Shown here piece by piece: positions 1 to 9,183 of a stretch of DNA of 64,000 nt; the first letter of the stretch is position 1, and the number at the start of each line of letters is the position of its first letter. Both the position numbers and the translations under genes were made by a program. The notes beneath the pieces are model-generated. The model worked only from the letters and a program-made list of their open reading frames with translations, had not been told where the DNA came from and ran no database searches. The DNA is from Roseovarius indicus (GTDB lineage Bacteria > Pseudomonadota > Alphaproteobacteria > Rhodobacterales > Rhodobacteraceae): NCBI RefSeq assembly GCF_008728195.1, contig NZ_CP031598.1, positions 372,001 to 436,000 of the forward strand, in the 5' to 3' direction.

Positions 1-1
1 C

Positions 2-763
2 ATGAACCTGACAGCTATCCGTGCGATCTATGTTTTCGAAATGGCGCGGTTTTTCCGCACCCTGCTGCAAAGCTTCATCTCGCCGGTGATCTCGACCTCG
101 CTCTATTTCGTCGTCTTCGGCGCGGCCATCGGCAGCCGCATCGACCAGGTCGAGGGCGTCAGCTATGGCGCCTTCATCGTGCCGGGGCTGATCATGCTGA
201 CGGTGATGACGCAAGGTATCTCGAACGCCTCCTTCGCCATCTACTTCCCGAAATTCATCGGCACGATCTTCGAGCTTCTCTCGGCGCCGGTGAACTTTCT
301 CGAAATCGTGCTGGGCTATGTCGGCGCGGCGGCCACCAAGGCGCTGTTCATCGGCATCGTGATCCTCGGCACCTCGGCGTTCTTCGTCGATCTCGACATC
401 CAGCACCCGCTGGCGATGGTGGTCTTCCTGCTGCTGACTTGCATATCCTTCGCCCTGTTCGGCTTCATCATCGGCATCTGGGCGGGGAATTTCGAACAGC
501 TGCAGCTGATCCCGCTGCTGGTCATCACGCCGCTCGTGTTCCTCGGCGGGTCGTTCTACTCGATCTCGATGCTGCCGCCCGTCTGGCAGACGATCACCAT
601 GTTCAACCCGGTGGTCTACCTGATCTCGGGTTTCCGCTGGTCGTTCTTCGGGCAGGCCGACGTGGCGATCGGGTTCAGCCTCTTTGCCATCGGGCTCTTC
701 ACCACGATCTGCCTCGTGATCGTCTGGCTGATCTTCAAGACCGGCTGGCGTATCCGCTCGTGA
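2..763 (+). CDS. ABC-2 type transporter permease
   Basis: This 253-residue polytopic inner-membrane protein has about six hydrophobic helices and no nucleotide-binding motifs. It fits the ABC-2 export permease family (YadH/NodJ-like) in length and in the late [12 protein letters not shown] segment, which matches the family's conserved loop before the last helices. The ATG lies at base 2, so the ATP-binding partner expected just upstream is outside the window. It would form the membrane pore of an exporter for a drug, lipid or polysaccharide; the substrate cannot be read from the sequence. The start looks genuine because the N-terminus is a short amphipathic stretch followed directly by helix 1, although upstream sequence is missing. 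Confidence 0.85.
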   Translation: MNLTAIRAIYVFEMARFFRTLLQSFISPVISTSLYFVVFGAAIGSRIDQVEGVSYGAFIVPGLIMLTVMTQGISNASFAIYFPKFIGTIFELLSAPVNFLEIVLGYVGAAATKALFIGIVILGTSAFFVDLDIQHPLAMVVFLLLTCISFALFGFIIGIWAGNFEQLQLIPLLVITPLVFLGGSFYSISMLPPVWQTITMFNPVVYLISGFRWSFFGQADVAIGFSLFAIGLFTTICLVIVWLIFKTGWRIRS

Positions 764-778
764 TCGCCGTCGGGTTTT

Positions 779-800
779 GAGTATTTTTGGCAAGATGAAG
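779..800 (+). repeat. dispersed TATTTTTGGC-AAGATGAAG motif, copy 1
   Basis: The short element reads GAGTATTTTTGGCAAGATGA followed by AG and sits 15 bases after the permease stop codon. Related copies occur at 14391-14416 (opposite strand), 19700-19721 and 46435-46460, always in gaps next to gene ends. Its function is unknown. Confidence 0.5.
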
Positions 801-893
801 GGCGGGGCGGCGCCTCCCCGGTACGGTGCCGCAAGGTAAGTCGCCGGAATAATGTGCCTCGCGTACGGGTTTTTTGCGTCTGCACGTAAAACA

Positions 894-907
894 GCGGGGC
901 GCCCCGC
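894..907. terminator. GC palindrome, possible weak terminator
   Basis: GCGGGGCGCCCCGC is a perfect 14-base palindrome between the ABC permease and the S49 peptidase. It has no T-tract, so terminator function is only possible. The rest of the 764-943 gap shows no gene. Confidence 0.3.
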
Positions 908-943
908 CTTGTTATGGGCGCCCGCGCGATCTACATCGGGCGG

Positions 944-1741
944 ATGAAGCTGAAACTGCCTTTTGTCGACCGCGGGCCGCTTGTCGCCGTGATCCGTCTC
1001 AATGGTGCCATCGGCACGGGCGGGCGCGCGCAGCTCAACGACGAGTCGCTGGCCCCGATCATCGAAAAGGCGTTCAAGCGCGGCAAGCCAAAGGCGGTGG
1101 CGCTGGTGATCAACTCACCGGGCGGCTCTCCGGTGCAATCCTCGCTCATCGCGGCCCGCATCCGCCGGCTGGCGGAAGAGAAATCCGTGCCCGTCCATGC
1201 CTTCGTCGAAGACGTGGCGGCCTCGGGCGGCTACTGGCTGGCCTCGGCGGCCGATGACATCTGGGTCGACGAAAGCTCGATCGTCGGTTCGATCGGCGTG
1301 ATCTCGGCGGGGTTCGGCGCGCATGTGCTGCTGGCCCGGCAAGGGGTCGAGCGTCGCGTCTACACCGCCGGCAAGTCGAAAAGCATGCTCGACCCGTTCC
1401 TTCCCGAAAAGGAGGAGGACGTGAAGCGCCTCAAGTCGCTGCTCGACCAGATGCACGAGACCTTCACCGCGCAGATCAAATCGCGCCGGGGCGACCGCCT
1501 CGCCGACCGACAGGACCTTTTCACCGGCGAATTCTGGCTGGGCAGCCGCGCGGTCGAGCTTGGCCTCGCCGATGGCGTGGCCCATGTCGTGCCCAAGCTG
1601 AAGGCGCTCTACGGCGACAAGGTGCGCTTTGCCCGCTACGGCAAGAAGCGCGGCCTGTTCCAGCGGTTCGGCGCGACCATGGCGCAGGACGCCTTCGACA
1701 CCATCGAGGAGCGGGCGGCCTATGCCCGTTTCGGCCTCTGA
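944..1741 (+). CDS. S49 family serine peptidase (SppA-like)
   Basis: This 265-residue member of the signal peptide peptidase A / protease IV family would cleave membrane-associated peptides with a Ser-Lys dyad. INSPGGSP lies near residues 57-63. The nucleophile is Ser94 in AASGGYW, and the Lys is one of Lys144/Lys146 in TAGKSKS about 50 residues later, as in bacterial short-form SppA. No signal peptide is visible, so it may be a cytosolic-side or peripherally attached form. An in-frame ATG at 914 is possible, but neither start has a strong ribosome site; 944 begins with the typical KLKLPF N-terminus. A small membrane protein overlaps its 3' end. Confidence 0.85.
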   Translation: MKLKLPFVDRGPLVAVIRLNGAIGTGGRAQLNDESLAPIIEKAFKRGKPKAVALVINSPGGSPVQSSLIAARIRRLAEEKSVPVHAFVEDVAASGGYWLASAADDIWVDESSIVGSIGVISAGFGAHVLLARQGVERRVYTAGKSKSMLDPFLPEKEEDVKRLKSLLDQMHETFTAQIKSRRGDRLADRQDLFTGEFWLGSRAVELGLADGVAHVVPKLKALYGDKVRFARYGKKRGLFQRFGATMAQDAFDTIEERAAYARFGL

Positions 1742-1913
1742 CGTGATCGTCAAGATCGTCATATTGTTCCTCGTCTTCATGGTCGTGATGGCCATGTTCG
1801 GCAAGTTCCGCTTTCCCGGCCAGCAGCGCCTCGCCTCTGCGCGCTGCAAGAACTGCGGCCGGTTCCGCCTTGGCAAGGGTCCGTGCGACTGCCGGAAAGG
1901 CAAGGCGAAATGA
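1722..1913 (+). CDS. small membrane protein with C-terminal four-Cys knuckle
   Basis: The 63-residue protein has one hydrophobic helix (about residues 9-28) followed by a basic tail with two cysteine pairs, CKNC and CDC, which could form a small metal-binding knuckle. The ATG at 1722 overlaps the S49 gene by 20 bases and is preceded by GAGGAG at about 10 bases; a GTG at 1743 is the alternative. Its stop codon overlaps the next gene's ATG (ATGA), so it is translationally coupled to the antiporter. I do not recognise a named family. The tight packing argues that it is a real gene. Confidence 0.6.
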   Translation: MPVSASDVIVKIVILFLVFMVVMAMFGKFRFPGQQRLASARCKNCGRFRLGKGPCDCRKGKAK

Positions 1914-2872
1914 TCGTATGGCTGCTGGCAGGGCTCGGTCTGCTGATTCTGCTTCTGGCGGGGGATGCCCTCGTGAAAGGAGCTGTTAACCTCAGCCTGC
2001 GTGTGGGCATACCTGCGCTCATCGTCAGCCTAACGATCGTGGCCTTCGGGACCTCGGCACCAGAGCTGCTGATCTCGGTCAATGCCGTGCTGGATGACAA
2101 GCCGGGCCTCGGGCTGGGCAACGTGGTGGGCTCGAACACCGCCAACATCCTGCTGGTGCTGGGCGTGCCGGCGCTGATGACGGGCCTGCACACCAGCCAG
2201 TGCGACACCCGCAAGACCTATCTCTTCATGATCGGCGCGACGGTGATCTTCATCGGCCTCGCCTTCCGCGGCACGTTCGACATGCTGGCGGGTGGCCTGC
2301 TGCTGGGGATGCTGGCCTTCGTGCTGGCCGATGCCTTCCGCGAGGCGCGCAACCACCGCCGCGCCTGTGCCGCCGCCGCGCTCGACCCCGATGACGAGGA
2401 AGAGGTCGAAGGCGCCGACCCCAACATGCCGTGGTGGCAGATCTACGTCTTCCTCGTGCTGGGCCTCGTCGGCCTGCCACTGGGCGCCGACCTTCTGGTC
2501 GACAACGCCTCGATCATCGCGCGGCGCTACGGCGTCAGCGACTCGGTGATCGGGCTGACGCTGGTGGCGCTGGGCACCTCGCTGCCGGAACTGGCAACAA
2601 CGGTCATGGCGGCCCTGCGTCGTCAGGCCGACGTGGCGCTGGGCAACGTGATCGGGTCGAACCTGTTCAACCTGCTGGCCATCATCGGCATCACCACGAT
2701 GATCGGAGAGATCCCGGTCGACCCCGAGTTCCTGCAATTCGACCTGTGGGTAATGCTGGGCGCCTCGCTGCTGCTGGGGCCTTTCGTCCTGATGAAGATA
2801 GATATCAACCGGATCTGGGGCATTGTCCTGACGGCGCTCTATCTCGTCTATGTCACGTTCATACTGACCTGA
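1910..2872 (+). CDS. calcium/sodium antiporter (CaCA family, YrbG-like)
   Basis: The protein is a 320-residue inner-membrane cation/Ca2+ exchanger. Two inverted alpha-repeats are evident: AFGTSAPELLISVNA near residues 45-59 and ALGTSLPELATTVMA near 220-235. Each carries the G-T-S-x-P-E ion-binding signature. About ten transmembrane helices are split by an acidic cytosolic loop (DPDDEEEVEGADP). The ATG at 1910 overlaps the stop of the preceding small protein. It would exchange Ca2+ against Na+ or H+; ion specificity is not readable. Confidence 0.9.
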   Translation: MIVWLLAGLGLLILLLAGDALVKGAVNLSLRVGIPALIVSLTIVAFGTSAPELLISVNAVLDDKPGLGLGNVVGSNTANILLVLGVPALMTGLHTSQCDTRKTYLFMIGATVIFIGLAFRGTFDMLAGGLLLGMLAFVLADAFREARNHRRACAAAALDPDDEEEVEGADPNMPWWQIYVFLVLGLVGLPLGADLLVDNASIIARRYGVSDSVIGLTLVALGTSLPELATTVMAALRRQADVALGNVIGSNLFNLLAIIGITTMIGEIPVDPEFLQFDLWVMLGASLLLGPFVLMKIDINRIWGIVLTALYLVYVTFILT

Positions 2873-2888
2873 AGAGGGGGCGCGCGGA

Positions 2889-3671
2889 ATGACACGGGCA
2901 CTTGTAACGGGAGCAGGCAAGCGGCTGGGCCGCGCGATGGCGCTGGACCTGGCGCGGCGCGGGCATGACGTGGCGGTGCATTACGCAAGCTCCGCCGATG
3001 CCGCCGCCGAGGTGGTTTCTGAAATCGAGGGCATGGGCCGCCGCGCCGTGGCGCTGCAGGCCGACCTGCTGGCCGAGGACGAGGTGCAGGCCCTTCTGCC
3101 CCGCGCGGCCGAGGCGCTGGGCGGGCCGATCCTGACGCTGGTGAACAACGCCTCGATCTTCGAATACGACAGGATCGAAACCGCCACTCGCGACAGCTGG
3201 GACAGGCATCTCGAAAGCAACCTGCGCGCGCCTTTCGTGCTGATCCAGGCACTCGCCGCGCAGATCCCCGACCCGGAGACCGACGAGAACGGTGAGCCGG
3301 TCGCGCAGGGGCTGGCGGTCAACATGATCGACCAGCGCGTGCGCAAGCTGACGCCCGAGTTCATGAGCTACACCATCGCCAAGTCGGCGCTCTGGACCCT
3401 GACCCGCACCGCCGCGCAGGGTTTGGCGCCGAAAGTCAGGGTCAACGGCATCGGCCCCGGCCCCACGATCATCGGCCACCGGCAGAGCGACGACCACTTC
3501 CGCCGACAGCGTCAATCGACCGTTCTGGAACGCGGCGCCGACGCCACCGACATCACCGCCGCGCTGGGCTACCTGCTCGATGCGCGGGCCGTGACGGGCC
3601 AGTTGATATGCGTCGACGGCGGTCAGCATCTCGGCTGGCAGACACCCGATATTCAGGGGGTCGAACCCTGA
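2889..3671 (+). CDS. SDR family oxidoreductase, pteridine reductase/FolM-like
   Basis: This is a 260-residue classical short-chain dehydrogenase/reductase. TGAGKRLGRA at residues 7-16 is the nucleotide site; the Arg in GxRLG is typical of NADPH-dependent pteridine reductases. LVNNAS lies near residue 85 and the YTIAK catalytic Tyr-Lys near 160-164. The long insert around EPVAQGLAVNMIDQRV and the downstream PGPT are PTR1/FolM-like. It lies 16 bases after the antiporter. A dihydropteridine or dihydrofolate reductase role is inferred from these motifs; a generic SDR function cannot be excluded. Confidence 0.8.
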   Translation: MTRALVTGAGKRLGRAMALDLARRGHDVAVHYASSADAAAEVVSEIEGMGRRAVALQADLLAEDEVQALLPRAAEALGGPILTLVNNASIFEYDRIETATRDSWDRHLESNLRAPFVLIQALAAQIPDPETDENGEPVAQGLAVNMIDQRVRKLTPEFMSYTIAKSALWTLTRTAAQGLAPKVRVNGIGPGPTIIGHRQSDDHFRRQRQSTVLERGADATDITAALGYLLDARAVTGQLICVDGGQHLGWQTPDIQGVEP

Positions 3672-3957
3672 CCCCGCGACAAGTTGTGCACGTGTCACGG
3701 TGCCGTGAAGGAAGCGTTACAAAAAATTTAATGTTTTCAGTGCATTGGTGTATATACAGTTTTTTATATAGTGAAATCAATAGGTTAAAAAACCGATTAA
3801 ATTTTAGGCAACTCAACGAAGCCGTCCAAAAACAACGAGAATTTTGGTGTACCAATAAGTTGTCCGCAGCCTTATCCACAGGAATCGTGGAAAGCTTTCC
3901 TCTTGATCCTGCCGGGTTAAGATTGCAGCCAAGGCCAAGAATCATCAAGTACCCTGC
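3672..3957. promoter_or_regulatory. AT-rich intergenic region with DnaA-box-like 9-mer
   Basis: This 286-base gap is strikingly A+T rich against the GC-rich genome, especially 3720-3810. It contains an inverted repeat AAAATTTAAT (3723-3732) / ATTAAATTTT (3796-3805), a GGTTAAAAAACC hairpin (3783-3794) and a perfect DnaA consensus TTATCCACA at 3872-3880. It most likely carries the uvrC promoter and leader. An open frame running through it (3608-3961) has no coding character. Confidence 0.5.
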
Positions 3958-5829
3958 ATGAGCGAGCAAACCCCCGATACCACGCCGCGCACAGGCCCGC
4001 GCGTCATCCAGAGTTACCTCAAGACGCTCGACTCCTCGCCGGGCGTCTACCGGATGCTGGATGCGCAGGCGCGTGTTCTCTACGTCGGCAAGGCGCGCAA
4101 CCTGCGGGCGCGGGTGTCGAACTACGCTCGCCCCACCGGCCACACGCCGCGCATCGCCCGGATGATCCTCGAAACCGCGTCGATGATGTTCCTCACCACC
4201 TCGACCGAGACCGAGGCACTGCTGCTCGAACAGAACCTCATCAAGCAGCTCAAGCCGCGCTACAACGTGCTTTTGCGCGACGACAAGAGCTTCCCCAACA
4301 TCATGGTGACCAAGGCGCACCCCTACCCGATGATCAAGAAGCACCGGGGGGCCAAGACCGAAAAGGGCGCCTATTACGGCCCCTTCGCCAGCGCCGGCGC
4401 AGTGAACCGCACGCTCGCGCAGCTTCAGAAGGTGTTCCAGCTGCGCAACTGCTCGGATTCCATGTTCGAAAGCCGCACGCGGCCCTGCCTGCAATACCAG
4501 ATCAAGCGCTGCACGGCGCCCTGCGTCGGCTACATCTCGGAAGAGGAGTACGGCGCGCAAGTGCGGGACGCCGAGCGCTATCTCTCCGGCCGCTCCACCG
4601 ACGTGCAGGAGAAGCTGAAGACCCAGATGATGGACGCCTCGGAATCGATGGAGTTCGAGCGCGCCGCCGCCCTGCGTGACCGGATCAAGGCTTTGACACA
4701 GGTGCAGACGGCGCAGGGCATCAACCCCCGCACGGTGACCGAGGCCGACCTGCTGGCGCTGCATCTCGAAAACGGGCAGGCCTGCGTGCAGGTCTTTTTC
4801 ATCCGCGCCGGTCAGAACTGGGGCAACAACGATTTCTACCCCCGCGTCGGCGCCGACGTGGAAGAGGCCGAGGTGCTCGAGGCCTTCCTCGGCCAGTTCT
4901 ACGACAACAAGGAACCGCCCCGGCAGGTGATCCTCTCGCACCCGATCGAGAACGAAGACCTGATGGCCGACGCCCTTTCCGGCAAGCGCGGCGGCAAGGT
5001 CGAGATCCTCGTGCCCAGGCGTGGCGAGAAGGCCGAGCTGGTCGACAGCGCGCTCCGCAACGCCCGCGAGAGCCTCGCCCGCAAGATGGCCGAGACGGCG
5101 ACGCAAGCCAAGCTGCTCAAGGGGCTGGCCGAGGCCTTCGATCTCGAAGAGCCGCCGAAACGCATCGAGGTCTACGACAACAGCCACATCCAGGGCACCA
5201 ATGCCGTCGGCGCCATGATCGTCGCCGGCCCCGACGGGCTGATGAAGAACCAGTACCGCAAGTTCAACATCCGCGGCGACGACCTGACCCCGGGCGACGA
5301 TTTCGGCATGATGAAGGAGGTTCTGACCCGCCGCTTCAAGCGGTTGCTGAAGGAAGACCCCGACCGCGAAGAAGGGCACTGGCCCGACCTGCTGCTGATC
5401 GACGGCGGGGCAGGGCAGGTCAGCGCCGTCGCCCAGATCATGCGCGAGATGGGCGTGCAGGACATCCCCATGGTCGGCGTCGCCAAGGGCATCGACCGCG
5501 ATCACGGCAAGGAAGAATTCCACCGCGTCGGCAAACGCCCCAAGGCGCTGCGCCACAACGACCCGGTGCTCTATTTCGTCCAGCGCCTGCGCGACGAGGC
5601 GCACAGGTTTGCCATCGGCACCCACCGCGCGAAACGCGCCAAGGGCGTCTCGGCCTCACCGCTCGACGACATCCCCGGCGTGGGCGCCTCCCGCAAGCGG
5701 GCGCTCCTCACCCATTTCGGCTCCGCCAAGGCCGTCAGCCGCGCGGCCCTGAGCGACCTGAAGGCGGTCGACGGCGTGTCGGAGGGGTTGGCGCAGAAGG
5801 TCTATGACTATTTCCACGAGAAAGGCTAG
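3958..5829 (+). CDS. uvrC: excinuclease ABC subunit C (UvrC)
   Basis: UvrC makes both incisions around a UvrB-bound DNA lesion in nucleotide excision repair. At 623 residues the length is normal. The N-terminal GIY-YIG nuclease (PGVYRM and [16 protein letters not shown], about 28-57) is followed by a Cys cluster, the UvrB-interacting UVR segment (about 215-250), the RNase H-like second nuclease ([20 protein letters not shown], about 402-421) and two C-terminal helix-hairpin-helix motifs ([18 protein letters not shown] and following). No LexA-type GTTC-N7-GTTC box was seen upstream. Confidence 0.98.
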   Translation: MSEQTPDTTPRTGPRVIQSYLKTLDSSPGVYRMLDAQARVLYVGKARNLRARVSNYARPTGHTPRIARMILETASMMFLTTSTETEALLLEQNLIKQLKPRYNVLLRDDKSFPNIMVTKAHPYPMIKKHRGAKTEKGAYYGPFASAGAVNRTLAQLQKVFQLRNCSDSMFESRTRPCLQYQIKRCTAPCVGYISEEEYGAQVRDAERYLSGRSTDVQEKLKTQMMDASESMEFERAAALRDRIKALTQVQTAQGINPRTVTEADLLALHLENGQACVQVFFIRAGQNWGNNDFYPRVGADVEEAEVLEAFLGQFYDNKEPPRQVILSHPIENEDLMADALSGKRGGKVEILVPRRGEKAELVDSALRNARESLARKMAETATQAKLLKGLAEAFDLEEPPKRIEVYDNSHIQGTNAVGAMIVAGPDGLMKNQYRKFNIRGDDLTPGDDFGMMKEVLTRRFKRLLKEDPDREEGHWPDLLLIDGGAGQVSAVAQIMREMGVQDIPMVGVAKGIDRDHGKEEFHRVGKRPKALRHNDPVLYFVQRLRDEAHRFAIGTHRAKRAKGVSASPLDDIPGVGASRKRALLTHFGSAKAVSRAALSDLKAVDGVSEGLAQKVYDYFHEKG

Positions 5830-5835
5830 GCGCCC

Positions 5836-5899
5836 GGAATTTTCGAAAACTCCGGGATAGAAAATGCGCATTTTCTATCCCGTTTTCTGCGAAGAAAAC
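5836..5899. terminator. three consecutive hairpins after uvrC
   Basis: Three hairpins abut one another. The first is near-palindromic (5836-5853, GGAATTTTCGAAAACTCC). The second is a perfect 28-base palindrome, 5854-5881, with half GGGATAGAAAATGC. The third is GTTTTCT-gcga-AGAAAAC at 5882-5899. A GC stem, CCGCCC/GGGCGG, follows at about 5906-5927 before an A/T run. The arrangement is suitable for two-way termination between uvrC and the MFS gene. Confidence 0.55.
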
Positions 5900-6088
5900 G
5901 GCCACCGCCCGGCCGCGCAGGGCGGGCAAAAAAATTTTCCGTCGCAACGACCTTCCCCCGTCTTGACGCCTCCCCCGCCCATCTCCATCTGCGCCGGAGC
6001 AGGCCACCGCCCGCACCCGCCTAAAGACACCGCGCCCGCCAGATCATAGCGGCGCAGACCCGGACCGCCGATTGGGGAGACCCGCACA

Positions 6089-7354
6089 ATGTTTCAGGTT
6101 CTGGGTGCCGTCTGGGCGCTTCTTCTCGGTATGATTCTGATCATGGCCGGCAACGGCATGCAGTCCACCCTGATGGGCGTGCGCGGCGGGATCGAGGGGT
6201 TCTCGACACTGCACCTGTCCTTCGTCACCGCCGGTTATTTCGTGGGCTTCCTCCTTGGCTCGCGGCTGGCACCGCGAATGATCCAGCATGTCGGCCACGT
6301 GCGCGTCTTCGCGGCTCTGGGGTCCTTCATGTCGGCGGCGCTCATCGCCTACCCGCTGCTGGCCGACCCGATCGCGTGGGCGGGGCTGCGCATCGTCATC
6401 GGTTTTGCCATGTCGGGCATCTACGTCACCGCCGAAAGCTGGCTCAACCATTCCGCCTCCAACGCGCAGCGGGGCAAGCTTCTGTCCGCCTACATGGTGG
6501 CGCAGACCACGGGCGACATGTCGGCGCAGGGCCTTCTGAACCTCGCCGACCCGGCAGAGCCCACGCTGTTCATCGCGGCCTCTATCCTTGTCTCGCTCGC
6601 CTTTGCGCCGATCCTGCTGTCGGCCAACCCGGTGCCCTTCAACGAGAGCGCCAAGGCGATGAGCCTGCGCCGCCTCTACCACGCCTCGCCGCTTGGCACG
6701 GTGGGGGTCTTCCTGCTGGGTGGCGTCTTCTCGGCCCAGGCGGGGATGGCGGCCGTCTATGGCTCGTCGGCCGGGCTTTCGGTGCGCGAGATCTCGATCT
6801 TCATCACCTCGCTTCTGGCGGGCTCTCTGGTCATGCAATACCCGATCGGCTGGCTGTCCGACCGGATGGATCGGCGGCGCGTCATCATCCTTGCCGCCAT
6901 CATCGGGGCAGGGGCCTGCACGCTGGGGTTCACCTCGGACGCGGCGCTGCCCGTGCTGATGGTGGCGGGGTTCTTCACCGGGGGCATGGCCATGCCGCTC
7001 TATTCGCTGCTCATCGCCTATGTGAACGACTACCTCGATCCCGATGACATGCCGGCGGCCTCGGGCGGGTTGATCTTCGCCTATGGCGCGGGCGCCATCA
7101 CCGGTCCGATCATCGCCGGTCAGGCGATGGAGCTCACGGGCCCGCAGACCTTCTGGCTGGTACTGGCCAGCCTCTTCGCCGCCATCGCAATCTATGGTCT
7201 CTGGCGGATGACCCGCCGCCCGGGGGTTTCGGCGGAGGATTCCAGTGCCTATTTCGGGGCTATCCCAACCGGCTCCTCCATGGCCATCGAAACGGCGCAG
7301 GAGGCGGTGCAATATGAAGAGGAGCACGGCGAGACAAGCGGCCGGACGGGCTGA
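6089..7354 (+). CDS. MFS transporter (YcaD/CsbX-like)
   Basis: The protein is a 421-residue major facilitator with twelve predicted helices. The motif-A loop SDRMDRRRV (about residues 256-264) lies between helices 7 and 8, the second-half repeat position. The N-terminal GNGMQSTLMGVRG resembles YcaD-type carriers. It ends in a hydrophilic acidic tail of about 45 residues. The substrate is unknown. It stands alone after the uvrC terminator region; the ATG at 6089 is preceded by GGGGAGACC. Confidence 0.85.
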   Translation: MFQVLGAVWALLLGMILIMAGNGMQSTLMGVRGGIEGFSTLHLSFVTAGYFVGFLLGSRLAPRMIQHVGHVRVFAALGSFMSAALIAYPLLADPIAWAGLRIVIGFAMSGIYVTAESWLNHSASNAQRGKLLSAYMVAQTTGDMSAQGLLNLADPAEPTLFIAASILVSLAFAPILLSANPVPFNESAKAMSLRRLYHASPLGTVGVFLLGGVFSAQAGMAAVYGSSAGLSVREISIFITSLLAGSLVMQYPIGWLSDRMDRRRVIILAAIIGAGACTLGFTSDAALPVLMVAGFFTGGMAMPLYSLLIAYVNDYLDPDDMPAASGGLIFAYGAGAITGPIIAGQAMELTGPQTFWLVLASLFAAIAIYGLWRMTRRPGVSAEDSSAYFGAIPTGSSMAIETAQEAVQYEEEHGETSGRTG

Positions 7355-7410
7355 CGCCCGGGGTACGCTTGTCCTTTCACGTGCCTCCGGAAAGGTCTAA
7401 GACTGGCCCC

Positions 7411-8070
7411 ATGACGTGGACCATACCAAACGTGCTCACCACCCTCCGGCTGCTGGCGGCGCCGGCGGTGGCTGTGATGTTCCTCTATTTCACCCGACCC
7501 TGGGCCGACTGGTTCGCGCTCGTGCTGTTCGTGGGCGCGGCGATCACCGACTATTTCGACGGCTACCTCGCCCGGATGTGGAAACAGACCACCAAGCTCG
7601 GCACCATGCTCGACCCCATCGCCGACAAGGCGATGGTGGTGATCGCGCTGATGGTGATCGTGGGGTATTCCAGCATGTCGCCGTGGCTGGTGCTGCCCGC
7701 CACGGTAATCCTGTTCCGCGAGGTGTTCGTCAGCGGGCTTCGCGAATTCCTCGGCGACACCGCCGGCACGCTCAAGGTCACCAAGCTGGCCAAGTGGAAG
7801 ACCACGGCGCAGATGGTCGCCATCGCCGTGCTCTTTGCCCAGGGCGTGTTCGAACACTACCTCTGGGCCAGCACCGAGGGCATGGACCAGGCGATGGTCG
7901 ACGCCATCCTCGCCGGTCAGGAGGAGGACCTGCACGGCCTGCAGTGGAAGCTGACGGGCATGGTCTGGTGTGGGCATGTCGGTCTGTGGCTGCTGTGGCT
8001 GGCCGCGGCGCTGACGCTGATCACCGGGTTCGACTATTTCCGCAAAGCCACGCCGTTTCTGAAGGACTGA
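7411..8070 (+). CDS. pgsA: CDP-diacylglycerol-glycerol-3-phosphate 3-phosphatidyltransferase
   Basis: PgsA makes phosphatidylglycerol phosphate from CDP-diacylglycerol and glycerol 3-phosphate in the inner membrane, the committed step to phosphatidylglycerol and cardiolipin. The protein is 219 residues. The CDP-alcohol phosphotransferase signature D-x2-DG-x2-AR-x8-G-x3-D-x3-D is complete (DYFDGYLAR ... GTMLDPIAD). The start at 7411 gives the usual MTWTIPNVLTTLRL N-terminus. It lies 4 bases upstream of moaD, the order usual in Rhodobacteraceae. Confidence 0.96.
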   Translation: MTWTIPNVLTTLRLLAAPAVAVMFLYFTRPWADWFALVLFVGAAITDYFDGYLARMWKQTTKLGTMLDPIADKAMVVIALMVIVGYSSMSPWLVLPATVILFREVFVSGLREFLGDTAGTLKVTKLAKWKTTAQMVAIAVLFAQGVFEHYLWASTEGMDQAMVDAILAGQEEDLHGLQWKLTGMVWCGHVGLWLLWLAAALTLITGFDYFRKATPFLKD

Positions 8071-8074
8071 CGCG

Positions 8075-8320
8075 ATGGATGTTCTCTATTTCGCATGGGT
8101 GCGGGAACGCATCGGCCACCCGAAAGACCGGATCGAAACGCCCCCCGGCACGGTGCGCGAGTTGGTCGAAGACCTCCGCGGGCGCGAGGAACGCTATGCC
8201 GCGGCCTTTGCGGACCTGTCGGCGCTGCGGGTAGCGGTCGATCAGGAACTGTCGGATTTCGATGCGCCGCTCGACGGCGTGCGCGAGGTGGCGTTCTTTC
8301 CGCCGATGACCGGGGGCTGA
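8075..8320 (+). CDS. moaD: molybdopterin synthase small subunit MoaD
   Basis: This 81-residue ubiquitin-fold protein ends in the Gly-Gly tail (PPMTGG) that is adenylated and thiocarboxylated to carry sulfur into cyclic pyranopterin monophosphate. It begins MDVLYFAWVRERIG, typical of MoaD. It lies between pgsA and moaE with gaps of 4 bases each, so the three are probably cotranscribed. Its partner is the MoaE protein encoded next. Confidence 0.95.
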   Translation: MDVLYFAWVRERIGHPKDRIETPPGTVRELVEDLRGREERYAAAFADLSALRVAVDQELSDFDAPLDGVREVAFFPPMTGG

Positions 8321-8324
8321 CGCG

Positions 8325-8768
8325 ATGGATATCCGCGTGCAGGCAGAGCCGTTCGATTTCGGGGCCGAGGCCGGCGCCTTCGCTGCCCGGCAGGAGGGCA
8401 TGGGCGCGGTCGTCACCTTCACCGGCATCGTGCGCGACCTGGAGGGTGGCGGGCTTCGCGCGATGGAGATCGAGCATTACCCGGGCATGACCGAAAAGGC
8501 GATCGAAGCCATCGCCAAGGAAGCGGCCGAGCGCTGGCACACCGGCGATCTGCTGGTCATCCACCGTTACGGGCCACTGGCCCCCGGCGACATGATCATG
8601 ATGGTCGCCACCGCTGCCCCGCACCGGGCCGACGCCTTTCAGGCGGCGGAATTTCTAATGGATTTCCTGAAATCCCGTGCGCCCTTCTGGAAGAAGGAAG
8701 TCGCGCAGGATGGCGCCGACTGGGTCGCCGCCCGCGACGAGGACGAAGACGCGTTGGGCCGCTGGTAG
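8325..8768 (+). CDS. moaE: molybdopterin synthase large subunit MoaE
   Basis: MoaE forms the heterotetrameric molybdopterin synthase with MoaD and inserts two sulfurs into the precursor. The 147-residue length is normal. The family segments GAVVTFTGIVRD, LEIEHYPGMTEK-like (here AMEIEHYPGMTEK), VIHRYGPLAPGD and the C-terminal catalytic region APFWKKE with two lysines are all present. Confidence 0.97.
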   Translation: MDIRVQAEPFDFGAEAGAFAARQEGMGAVVTFTGIVRDLEGGGLRAMEIEHYPGMTEKAIEAIAKEAAERWHTGDLLVIHRYGPLAPGDMIMMVATAAPHRADAFQAAEFLMDFLKSRAPFWKKEVAQDGADWVAARDEDEDALGRW

Positions 8769-8774
8769 CGGCCC

Positions 8775-9062
8775 CTACTTGAACCGGCTCCGTGCCTTTT
8801 CCATGGCACTGCTCATCTCGGACCACGCCTTCTCGGCGCCGGCCTTCATGTCGGTCCAGGCTTCGCCTTGCGAGCTTTTCAGCTTCTCCACCTGCGCCTG
8901 CATCTCGTCGCGCCGCTGGCGCAGCTCGTCGAGTTGCTTTTCATAATCGATCTGGCTGTCGGCACTGGCGCCCTTGGCCTGCGCCCGCAGCTTGTCGATC
9001 TCGGCCTGCCATTCCTCGAGCTTGGCCTCGTATTTCTGCTTGTAGGCTTGTTGCTGGTCCAT
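8775..9062 (-). CDS. small coiled-coil protein, stress-response-like
   Basis: The 95-residue soluble protein is almost entirely heptad-rich helix, dense in Lys, Glu and Gln and without Cys. The sequence resembles small coiled-coil proteins annotated as sll1863-type stress proteins, but this rests on composition and layout only. It is convergent with moaE (6-base gap). No partner is suggested by the neighbours. Confidence 0.65.
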   Translation of the reverse strand: MDQQQAYKQKYEAKLEEWQAEIDKLRAQAKGASADSQIDYEKQLDELRQRRDEMQAQVEKLKSSQGEAWTDMKAGAEKAWSEMSSAMEKARSRFK

Positions 9063-9183
9063 GGGTCAAATCCTTTCATCCGAGATTGGTTTTGACCGCC
9101 CGTTCCGGGGACGGCTGTCTATGCCTCAAAGCTAGGAAGGCGGCCGCTGCGCTTCAACAGCGCCATGCCTCAACCTCTTGCGG

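Noticed and set aside
3872..3880. Single DnaA box considered as a replication origin
   Set aside because: Only one consensus box was seen and no dnaA, repC, hemE or parAB genes are nearby.
3608..3961. 117-codon open frame running from the end of the SDR gene across the AT-rich gap into uvrC
   Set aside because: It has no ribosome site and unnatural composition, and it crosses the probable uvrC promoter; it is open by chance.
3553..5625. 690-codon open frame antisense to uvrC
   Set aside because: It mirrors uvrC in a GC-rich genome where antisense frames lack stops; no domain is recognisable.
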